From NCBI GenBank assembly GCA_946631295.1, contig CAMOZY010000001.1, positions 92,573 through 156,572 on the forward strand: DNA of 64,000 nt, written 5' to 3'. Each line of letters starts with the position of its first letter. The stretch's first letter is position 1. Below are positions 36,008 through 43,575 of this stretch, piece after piece. This stretch comes from an uncultured Lachnospiraceae bacterium. Its GTDB lineage: Bacteria > Bacillota > Clostridia > Lachnospirales > Lachnospiraceae. The position numbers were made by a program, and so were the translations under genes. Below the pieces are notes generated by a model that was not told the DNA's origin, made no database searches, and saw only the letters and a list, made by a program, of their open reading frames with translations.

Positions 36008-37609
36008 TTAAAAATCCTCCGTATCTTCTTCAGTTTCTATAGTCATACCGACGCTGCCGGGCTTCACCATATTTCTGAGATCATACAATCCCTCGTCGAA
36101 GATCTCGGGGCTGTCGGTCTCTTTGATGACAAAATCCACCTGTTTGCCGGTATAATTTTCAAATATCTCCGCAATATCAGCATGCGGCTTCTCATTATTC
36201 AGAAGCCTTGCACTCATATCATTTTTCGGAAAATAAATAATAAGCTTTCCATCGTCCCCGAGGACCGGTTTGCATACCTTAAGTGCCACCGTATCGGATC
36301 CGGTCTCAGAAAGTATCTTCGGCCAGCACTCTATGAGCTTCCTGATATCATCCGGAACTGCCTTGGGAGCTTCCGGCATTTTGATATCGCTTCTTATCAC
36401 CGGAGCCTGGGAATCCGAAGACTGCACGCCCTGGGGGACAAAATTAAAATTTCCTTCTTCGAGCCTCTTTTCGAGTGCCGCGACTCTGTCTGTCAGTGAT
36501 TCGGGATCCTTGACAGCCATTCTCGGTTCACAGCATCTGATAAAAGCAATCTCCACATATACCCTTTTCTGATTGGCATATTTGATCTGGTTAGCCAGCT
36601 CGGAGAAAACCCTTATATACCTTATTACGGTATCCAGTTCGGAAACGGCGGCATCTTCTTTGAGACGGGCCATATTGTCACTGGAAATGTCTATCATTGA
36701 CGCCGCATCGTGAGAAGCTACGACAAGCATTATGTTTCTCAGATACCAGGCAAAATCCGTAACAAACTGTGTCAGTTCCTTGCCCTGCATCGTCATCTCA
36801 TCAATGATATTGACGCACCCGAGAGTATCACGGTCTATGATTCCCCGATACAGTCTGCTGAATACTTCCGTATCAACAGCGCCTAAAACTTCAAGGGTCT
36901 TATCGTATGAAAGAACGCCCTCCGACTGGAATGCTATGGCCTGATCCAGGAGTGAAAGCGCATCACGCATTGAACCGTCGGCTTTTCTGGCGATATATCT
37001 GAGAGCCCTCTCATCCGCCTCTCTTCCCTCAGCATCCATCAGTTCCTGCATTCTGGACACTATGGTCTCGGGACGTATCCTTTTGAAATCATATCTCTGA
37101 CATCTCGAAAGGATGGTGGCCGGGAGCTTGTGAACCTCAGTCGTCGCAAGGATGAATATTGCCCACTCGGGCGGTTCCTCCAGAGTCTTGAGCAGTGCAT
37201 TGAACGCAGACTCCGAGAGCATGTGGACCTCATCTATGATGTAGACCTTGTATTTTCCGAGTGTCGGTCTGTATGTCACACTGTCGATTATTACTCTGAC
37301 ATTATCAACGCCCGTATTGGATGCTGCGTCTATCTCGTAAACATTAAGAGAAGATCCGTCAGCGATTGCCCTGCAGGAATCGCATTCTCCGCATGGACCG
37401 TTTTCGGTGGGATGTTCGCAGTTGACCGCCCTTGCCATTATCTTGGCTATGGAGGTCTTACCCGTTCCTCTCGTTCCCGTAAAAAGATATGCATGCCCGA
37501 CTCTCTGGTTCAACAGCTGATTTCTGAGAGTGGTCACTATATGATCCTGACCCTTGACCTGCGACAGGTCCGAAGGGCGGAATTTTCTGTATAGAGCTGT
37601 GTAAGACAT
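36008..37609 (-). CDS. dnaX: DNA polymerase III subunit gamma/tau
   Basis: Clamp-loader ATPase of 533 residues. Residues 1-370 form the AAA+ core: ALYRKFRPSDLSQVKGQ, Walker A GTRGTGKTS, the zinc-binding CEHPTENGPCGECDSC, Walker B IIDEVHMLSE, sensor 1 FILATTEVHKLPATILSRC. A lid and collar region follows, then a proline-poor tail. No clear slippery sequence for a short gamma form was seen. CGGAGATTGATAA precedes the ATG. It begins 3 bp after the phosphofructokinase stop and ends against ybaB. Confidence 0.96.
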   Translation of the reverse strand: MSYTALYRKFRPSDLSQVKGQDHIVTTLRNQLLNQRVGHAYLFTGTRGTGKTSIAKIMARAVNCEHPTENGPCGECDSCRAIADGSSLNVYEIDAASNTGVDNVRVIIDSVTYRPTLGKYKVYIIDEVHMLSESAFNALLKTLEEPPEWAIFILATTEVHKLPATILSRCQRYDFKRIRPETIVSRMQELMDAEGREADERALRYIARKADGSMRDALSLLDQAIAFQSEGVLSYDKTLEVLGAVDTEVFSRLYRGIIDRDTLGCVNIIDEMTMQGKELTQFVTDFAWYLRNIMLVVASHDAASMIDISSDNMARLKEDAAVSELDTVIRYIRVFSELANQIKYANQKRVYVEIAFIRCCEPRMAVKDPESLTDRVAALEKRLEEGNFNFVPQGVQSSDSQAPVIRSDIKMPEAPKAVPDDIRKLIECWPKILSETGSDTVALKVCKPVLGDDGKLIIYFPKNDMSARLLNNEKPHADIAEIFENYTGKQVDFVIKETDSPEIFDEGLYDLRNMVKPGSVGMTIETEEDTEDF

Positions 37610-37612
37610 TTA

Positions 37613-38686
37613 TCAATCTCCGAAACAGATCCCGGTAAGTTTTGCTTCCTTTATGATGGTAGCGTCGGGATCCAGATATTTCAGTTTGCCGGCCACCTCA
37701 TCAAGAGGCACCTTCACGATCTCACGGTTGCGATAACCTACCATGAAACCATATTCATTATTAAGTATCAGTTCACCGGCCTCGGCTCCGAGCCTTGTTG
37801 CAAATACTCTGTCATAAGGGCAGGGGCTTCCGCCGCGTTGTGTATGTCCGGGAACGGTAACCCTGACCTCGCGTCCGGTCTTTTGAAGGATCTGGTCAGC
37901 AATCTCATAGGATACCGAAGGATATTTTGATTTTTCCTCGGCCTTTTTGCGGTCCTTCTTGGACATCTTCGCCTTTTCCTTGGAAATCGCACCCTCAGCC
38001 ACTGCAATTATGGTGAATTTGCTTCCGCCCTTCTCTCTTTCCTCAATCTTGTCTACAACCTTATCGATATCATAAGGAATCTCAGGAAGGAGAATTATAT
38101 CGGCGCCGCCTGCCATTCCGGCATTGAGGGTAAGCCAGCCGACCTTATGTCCCATGACCTCAACTATGAACACTCTTCCATGGGATGCAGCCGTTGTATG
38201 TATGCAGTCTATGGCTTCCGTTGCTATATCAACCGCGCTCTGGAAACCGAATGTCATATCGGTTCCCCAGAGATCGTTATCTATTGTCTTGGGGAGGGTT
38301 ACGATATTAAGCCCTTCCTCGCTCAGAAGGTTTGCGGTCTTATGGGAGCCGTTGCCTCCGAGAACCACCAGACAGTCCAGTCTGAGCTTGTAGTAGTTCT
38401 GCTTCATGGCATCTACCTTATCCAGACCGTTCTCATCGGGTTCGGTTATAGTCTTAAAAGGAGTTCTGGATGATCCGAGGATCGTACCGCCCTTCGTAAG
38501 GATGCCGGAAAAGTCCGATCCGGTAAGCATGCGGAAATCCCCGTAGATCAGCCCCTTATAGCCGTCGATAAATCCGTAGATCTCTACCTTCTGACCACTG
38601 TGAGCAAGAGTCTTGACTACGCCTCTCATTGCTGCATTCAGTGCCTGACAGTCGCCACCGCTGGTAAGCATTCCTATTCTCTTCAT
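37613..38686 (-). CDS. pfkA: 6-phosphofructokinase (ATP- or PPi-dependent type)
   Basis: Cytosolic glycolytic kinase of 357 residues. Seen: TSGGDCQALNAAMRG, LVVLGGNGSHKTA, LPKTIDNDLWGTDMTFGFQSAV, VEVMGHKVGWL with substrate contacts, PEIPYDIDK and VPGHTQRGGSP. In the usual numbering Gly follows the GGN motif, as in ATP-dependent enzymes, while Lys in PKTIDND is seen in PPi-type and long-type enzymes, so the phosphoryl donor is not certain. The Asn in GGNGS and the PKTIDND form are usual in this clostridial clade. GAAGGAGGCCGGAT precedes the ATG. It heads the dnaX-ybaB-recR-galM cluster. Confidence 0.92.
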   Translation of the reverse strand: MKRIGMLTSGGDCQALNAAMRGVVKTLAHSGQKVEIYGFIDGYKGLIYGDFRMLTGSDFSGILTKGGTILGSSRTPFKTITEPDENGLDKVDAMKQNYYKLRLDCLVVLGGNGSHKTANLLSEEGLNIVTLPKTIDNDLWGTDMTFGFQSAVDIATEAIDCIHTTAASHGRVFIVEVMGHKVGWLTLNAGMAGGADIILLPEIPYDIDKVVDKIEEREKGGSKFTIIAVAEGAISKEKAKMSKKDRKKAEEKSKYPSVSYEIADQILQKTGREVRVTVPGHTQRGGSPCPYDRVFATRLGAEAGELILNNEYGFMVGYRNREIVKVPLDEVAGKLKYLDPDATIIKEAKLTGICFGD

Positions 38687-38728
38687 ATCCGGCCTCCTTC
38701 TTATTCAGGTGTTAAAAAGCCACTCTTT

Positions 38729-38758
38729 ATAATACCATATCTGCCCGTCTGTTCTCAA
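38729..38758 (-). promoter_or_regulatory. Candidate promoter for pfkA-dnaX
   Basis: On the minus strand TTGAGA (38758-38753), 18 bases, TATTAT (38734-38729), about 43 bases before the pfkA ATG. The -35 overlaps the end of the upstream small gene. Confidence 0.4.
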
Positions 38759-39006
38759 TGCCAGTAGGGTTTCTGGTCCTTATGCGAGTATCCCTTGAGT
38801 CTTGCCCTGTATTCCTCGATCTTACTGCCGTAAGACTCCTTTTCCTTGGGTTTAAGAGAGCCCTTTTCCGAACTTTCGTTATAAATCTGCTCCAGTTCTG
38901 CAAAATTCATCTGGGCAGCATCCTTGTAATTATTCGACATGTTCATATCGATGCGGAGTATTATCCGGTCCATCTCCGCCGCAGCTTTTGATTTAAACAG
39001 TCCCAT
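38755..39006 (-). CDS. Small conserved protein of unknown function, end of the c-di-GMP operon
   Basis: An 83-residue soluble protein, highly charged and helical (MGLFKSKAAAEMDRIILR ... SYGSKIEEYRARLKGYSHKD), ending KPYWH. No domain recognised. Its ATG overlaps the stop of the degenerate EAL gene by one base (TAATG) with a strong site AAGGAGGG just before it, so it is a real, coupled gene. A role as an adaptor or partner of the EAL protein is only suggested by position. Confidence 0.7.
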   Translation of the reverse strand: MGLFKSKAAAEMDRIILRIDMNMSNNYKDAAQMNFAELEQIYNESSEKGSLKPKEKESYGSKIEEYRARLKGYSHKDQKPYWH

Positions 39007-40901
39007 TATCCCTCCTTAGGGGTATATTCACCCTGGATCATGTCACAGCCCATTTCCACCAGCATATCCGCAGTTTCCTCATCATCAACCCCGGATATGA
39101 CAACTTCCAGAGGAATTCCGCGGAGCATCTTTATACAGCCTTCAAGCATAGCCCTTCCCTTGGAATCCTTTGCCATGTCAAGCAGGCCGCTGTCAAGGCG
39201 TACCGATTCGACAGGAAGTCCTATGATATGCTGAATATTCGAATATCCCTTTCCAAAACCGTCCAATCCTATGCGATATCCCTGCATGGACAGTTTTTTG
39301 ATATTCTCCTCAAATACGCTGCTCATATTCTCATACACGGATTCTTTTATGGCGAAGCATATCTGCTCGGGATGAACACCGTATTTTTCCCTCGCTTCCC
39401 AGATACGGTCGGTAAGACTCATCTGCATGCACTGTGAAACTGAAAGTGCCACAACAATGTATGTGTAGCCAAGCTGGGCAAGATTACCCTCCGTGGCAAA
39501 TGCAAATGCCTTATCGAGGATATAATCACCAAGTATTATACCCATGCCCTTTTCGTCGGCTGCATAATCAAGGAGTGAGGAATCTATATCTCCGTACTGT
39601 TCATCCGTTAATTCAACCCCGGCTTCCGCACATGTATATCTCTTTTCAGAAAAAGACCACACAGGTTTGAACACTACCTTGAGGGTTCCGTTATCCATCG
39701 ACTTCTGAAGAATATCCACGATATGAGATTCGATCTGATATGTCTTCTGTGTGATGATCGCGGAAGCCCTTGTGAACTTCTTATCCAGATTGGAGAATCT
39801 TATATAGTTATGTCCGAAATCAAACAGTTCTTCCGGAGTCGGTATCTCCTCGGGGAAAACAACGGTAACAACACTGAGATCGGGAGTCGCTCCCTTTCTG
39901 ACTATTTCAGAGTTATGCTTCCTTACAAGATCCCTGAGTTCGGCAACCGCATTTATGGGATTGTATTCCTTATCCTCAAGAATGATATAGAAGATTCCGG
40001 GCTGTTCGAAATAAAGTTCGTAAACAACCTTCTCCTTCCTTGCATATGATTTGATCAGTTCCTCGATTGAATAGACATATTCATAATAGGCCTTCTCACC
40101 GAGGTATCTGTTCATGTCGACGGCATTCTTCATCGTGATGATCATTATCTTCACATCATGCCCGGTAGCCTTGATCTTACCGATCTCCTCACGAAATGAC
40201 GGATATCCCGGAAGTCCGGTACTCAGATCGACCTTTTTCTCAGGCCTTTGGACAAAGACGATTACAAAGAACAGCGTCAGTGACGTAGCGAACGATTCAA
40301 TCTGGATGCCGCTGAAGATAAGCTGTATTATCACGGCGATAAAATTAAAGAAATACATCGACATGAGTGCAACCCATGTTGCCCAGTCAATGGTACGTCT
40401 GTATCTGAGCAGATAGACCACTCCGTACATCAGATAGATGAACGCAAAGGAATATGTGAAGATAACCCCGACACCCCTCTGATATCCAAATTCCGGAGTG
40501 ACCGAGAACACAAAAGATGTCGGAATATTATAGATAAGAAAACCGAGTATCCCCAGGTAGGGAAGACAGATCAGGAACTTTTTCCAGAAAGGAGCGATCT
40601 TATACCAGGTTCTTGTTATTGCGATTATGAAGAAAACATAGGAAAGATTGACCGCATTTCTCGTTACATAGTACGTGTAATTGAAGAACCGTACGATGTT
40701 CATCTGATCGTGCGTAAGCGGTGCATAGTTATAGGTCAGCGTCTTTTCGATTATCTCGCTTGAATCTGCGATTATGGACATGATTATTACTGCCAGATAC
40801 AGTACATTGCATCTGCCTCTTGTCATTTTACGCAGAACAACCGTCCAGAATATCAGGAAAAAGATCGGCAGCGCCGCAATGTCAAAAAAAGGAATTCCCA
40901 T
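39006..40901 (-). CDS. Membrane protein with catalytically degenerate EAL domain
   Basis: A 631-residue protein: about seven N-terminal helices (1-220), a GGDEF-like region without the motif (about 225-385) and an EAL fold at 395-630. Nearly every catalytic position is lost: the EAL Glu motif reads EAG (426-428), the NLS Asn is Ala (ALS 485-487), FEITE is FAIKE, DDFG is LDGFG (546-550), the Lys motif is VRLD (568-570) and EGVE is SGVD (603-606). The fold signature (GYSNIQHIIGLP; IQGEYTP) remains. It cannot be a phosphodiesterase; a c-di-GMP effector or protein-docking role is likely. GAGGAAGTAAA precedes the ATG, 1 bp after the kinase-DegV stop. Confidence 0.88.
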   Translation of the reverse strand: MGIPFFDIAALPIFFLIFWTVVLRKMTRGRCNVLYLAVIIMSIIADSSEIIEKTLTYNYAPLTHDQMNIVRFFNYTYYVTRNAVNLSYVFFIIAITRTWYKIAPFWKKFLICLPYLGILGFLIYNIPTSFVFSVTPEFGYQRGVGVIFTYSFAFIYLMYGVVYLLRYRRTIDWATWVALMSMYFFNFIAVIIQLIFSGIQIESFATSLTLFFVIVFVQRPEKKVDLSTGLPGYPSFREEIGKIKATGHDVKIMIITMKNAVDMNRYLGEKAYYEYVYSIEELIKSYARKEKVVYELYFEQPGIFYIILEDKEYNPINAVAELRDLVRKHNSEIVRKGATPDLSVVTVVFPEEIPTPEELFDFGHNYIRFSNLDKKFTRASAIITQKTYQIESHIVDILQKSMDNGTLKVVFKPVWSFSEKRYTCAEAGVELTDEQYGDIDSSLLDYAADEKGMGIILGDYILDKAFAFATEGNLAQLGYTYIVVALSVSQCMQMSLTDRIWEAREKYGVHPEQICFAIKESVYENMSSVFEENIKKLSMQGYRIGLDGFGKGYSNIQHIIGLPVESVRLDSGLLDMAKDSKGRAMLEGCIKMLRGIPLEVVISGVDDEETADMLVEMGCDMIQGEYTPKEG

Positions 40902-40902
40902 T

Positions 40903-43575
40903 TTACTTCCTCGTAAATAACAAACCGAATGTTCCCGGACCGCAGTTTATCGATATCGCCGTTGTTGCTTTCTGAAGATAAACCTTCTTAAACGGCACGA
41001 TCTTCAGTACCTCATCACGGATGGCCTCAATCTCGGACTTGCTGATTCCGACATATGTGATGAAAAGAAGTGATGTGTCTATCTCGGAAGGATTCTTCAA
41101 CGTCTTTTCAATATAGCGCCTTCTGTATCTTGCTCTGTTTCCGACGATTATCCCGCCGACTGACATTGAACTCCTTGTCAGTTCGATGACCGGATGAAGG
41201 AGAAATGCGTTACACATCTTATAGATGGTTTCCGTCATCCTTCCTCCGCGGTACAGATACTCAGTCGTATCCATAATGAAGCTTGTGCTCACTTTGGGTC
41301 TGAGCTTTTCAAGTTCCCTGATTATGACATCTGTGTCAGTCTGTCCGTCATCCACCATTGCCTTTGCGGCAAGTGTCACGATACCTGTTCCGCTCGAAAG
41401 AGATCCTGAATCAAACACCTTGACATTATAGAAAGACAGCGCAGCTTCACTTGCATTGGCATAGCCACGGCTGGCATTCTTGGCAAGTGCTATATGGATG
41501 ATGTGCTGTGCATATGAAAGCTGCTCAGCAAAGAACTCTTCATACTCCGAAGGTTCGGGTGCTTCACTTCTTGCAAGTGCGTCATTTTTTCCAAGATACT
41601 TAAGAACAACATCACCCTCTGCTTCAACACCGTCAGAAAAGACAGCCTTGTCCGTATATACCTTGTACGGAAGAACAGGAATCTTAAGCGACTTGCACAG
41701 GCTCTTCGGAAGATCACTGATACTGTCTGTTGTAATAAGAACAGGGATCTTCTTTCTCATCTGCCTTACGATCACATCCGATTCAAATCTGGTGTTGTCA
41801 TCGTCCTTCCTCTGGACAAGATCATCGGGAAGGAATTCAAGAAGTGTCTTTTCGAGTTCGGAGGACTCAACAGGTTTGAGAAGATATCCGTCAAATCCTT
41901 CTCTTCTGTACATTGCCTGATTCTCGGAACCTGAATTTGCGGTAAGAGCGATAACAGGAGTATCTTTGCACAGACCGCCCGACTGTTCCTTAAGTGCATG
42001 CAGACACTGTATTCCGTCCATTCCCGGCATCATATGATCCATAAGGATAACGTTATAATGATCGGAGGCGGTTTCCCTGAGAGCTTCTTCACCGCTTGTT
42101 GCGGTCTTTATCTGAACCTTTGTATTCCTCAGAAGTTTGGTAGCAACAAGGAGATTTGCAGTATTGTCATCGACAATGAGCACCTTTGCCTTGGGTGCTT
42201 CGAACATCTGACGATAATCGGTTCTCTTTTTATCCCTGTACTTTCCGGGCTCGTATTTTCCTAATGCTCTTTCATCGGAAACTTCCTGCTCAAGGGTAAA
42301 GACAAAGGTTGAACCCTTGGTATAGATACTGTTAACGGAGATTTCTCCGCCAAGAAGATCCACAAGCTGTTTTACGATTGAAAGACCGAGGCCCGTTCCC
42401 TCGATGTATCTGTTCTTCCTCTCATCCTCACGTCTGAACGCATCGAACAGATAAGGTATGCTCTCCTTACGTATACCCATTCCCGTATCTTCGACAGAAT
42501 ATGTAACGAGCACTTTGCCTGTATCCGTCTTACGGCAGTGAATGGACAGTGTGACAGAGCCTTCCTGCGTATATTTGACCGCATTGTTCAGAAGGTTGAT
42601 AAGGATCTGTTTGATACGCACCTCGTCTGAAACCAGTGATGCGGGAAGTCCGGGATCGACATCAAGTGTGAACCTTAGCCCCTTTTCATCAGCCCTTACC
42701 CAGATCATATTAACGATCTCGGAAAGCATGGCTCCTACATCATAGGGAGCGTTTACGATATCCATCTTGCCGGATTCGATCTTGGACATATCCAGTATAT
42801 CGTTGATAAGAGACAGAAGGATCTTGGACGCAGACCTGATATTCCTTGCATCATCAGCAACCTCGTCGGAAATATCCTCCCTGAGGATCATCTCATTAAG
42901 ACCGATTATGGTATTGATGGGGGTACGGATCTCATGGCTCATACTGGAGAAGAATCTGTTCTGAGCCTTGCCAAGTTCCTCAATTTCCTGCGCCTGTTTT
43001 GCAGTCTTCTCGTTTTCCCACTGAAACATCTTGTTCAGCAGATAGACCATGATATAAACGATGAAACCCACAAGAATCGCAGATATCGCGGAATCCTTGA
43101 TCATCATCTGCCTTGTATGGCGTTCAATGAGCGTCGGATTTAAGTAATCGATCGTATACATTGCGATTACTTCGAATGTAAGAAGTGTCAGCATCAGCTT
43201 TCTGATATTTCCCACAAGTATCAGACCTATATAGAGATATGAAAAGGTAAACCACAGATCCGAACCGCCATAGATTCCGCCGCCAAGGAAATATGTAACG
43301 GGCAGCACCAGGAAAACAACACCTGATGCTATCAGCATTGCACCGACATTTGTTTTCTTTTTCTTGATCGCAAGGTATGTTATCGGAAAAGAAACAAGGA
43401 GCATTCCGCCGAGTGTGGCAATCTCAAAGAAGTTATCGCCGATGATAATGTCACCGATCATAACAAGGAATACAGCGACCTCCGCGATGACTGTCAGGAG
43501 AACAAAGACCTTCTCCTGAAACGTTCTCCCGGGACTTATCATCTCTTCATAGATTTTCTTTAATCCATCTTTCAT
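40903..43575 (-). CDS. Hybrid histidine kinase-receiver-DegV fusion protein
   Basis: An 890-residue single reading frame: about six membrane helices (20-185), HisKA with phospho-accepting His214 in MSHEIRTPIN, HATPase_c (LINLLNNAVKYT, DTGMGI, GTGLGLSI), receiver at 463-585 (VLIVDD, phospho-acceptor Asp513 in LMDHMMPGMDG, LLKP) and then a complete 281-residue DegV domain (610-890, DNA 41748-40906). DegV marks: ITTDSISDLPKS, IPVLPYKVY, RSEAPEPSEYEEFF, FDSGSLSSGTG, YLYRGGRM and a C-terminal HCGPGTFG-like end (NCGPGTFGLLF). DegV proteins bind fatty acids and in Gram-positives (FakB) present them to a kinase. The fusion suggests lipid-modulated signalling. The start overlaps the preceding kinase by 4 bp; GGAGGATGAATC precedes the ATG. 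Confidence 0.93.
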   Translation of the reverse strand: MKDGLKKIYEEMISPGRTFQEKVFVLLTVIAEVAVFLVMIGDIIIGDNFFEIATLGGMLLVSFPITYLAIKKKKTNVGAMLIASGVVFLVLPVTYFLGGGIYGGSDLWFTFSYLYIGLILVGNIRKLMLTLLTFEVIAMYTIDYLNPTLIERHTRQMMIKDSAISAILVGFIVYIMVYLLNKMFQWENEKTAKQAQEIEELGKAQNRFFSSMSHEIRTPINTIIGLNEMILREDISDEVADDARNIRSASKILLSLINDILDMSKIESGKMDIVNAPYDVGAMLSEIVNMIWVRADEKGLRFTLDVDPGLPASLVSDEVRIKQILINLLNNAVKYTQEGSVTLSIHCRKTDTGKVLVTYSVEDTGMGIRKESIPYLFDAFRREDERKNRYIEGTGLGLSIVKQLVDLLGGEISVNSIYTKGSTFVFTLEQEVSDERALGKYEPGKYRDKKRTDYRQMFEAPKAKVLIVDDNTANLLVATKLLRNTKVQIKTATSGEEALRETASDHYNVILMDHMMPGMDGIQCLHALKEQSGGLCKDTPVIALTANSGSENQAMYRREGFDGYLLKPVESSELEKTLLEFLPDDLVQRKDDDNTRFESDVIVRQMRKKIPVLITTDSISDLPKSLCKSLKIPVLPYKVYTDKAVFSDGVEAEGDVVLKYLGKNDALARSEAPEPSEYEEFFAEQLSYAQHIIHIALAKNASRGYANASEAALSFYNVKVFDSGSLSSGTGIVTLAAKAMVDDGQTDTDVIIRELEKLRPKVSTSFIMDTTEYLYRGGRMTETIYKMCNAFLLHPVIELTRSSMSVGGIIVGNRARYRRRYIEKTLKNPSEIDTSLLFITYVGISKSEIEAIRDEVLKIVPFKKVYLQKATTAISINCGPGTFGLLFTRK

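Noticed and set aside
37613..38686. Loss of the catalytic Asp of phosphofructokinase (GGNGS in place of GGDGS)
   Set aside because: This form with PKTIDND is normal in the long clostridial clade, so it is not a defect.
40903..41748. A separate degV gene
   Set aside because: The DegV part is in frame with the kinase-receiver with no stop between and has no ribosome binding site of its own, so it is a fusion.
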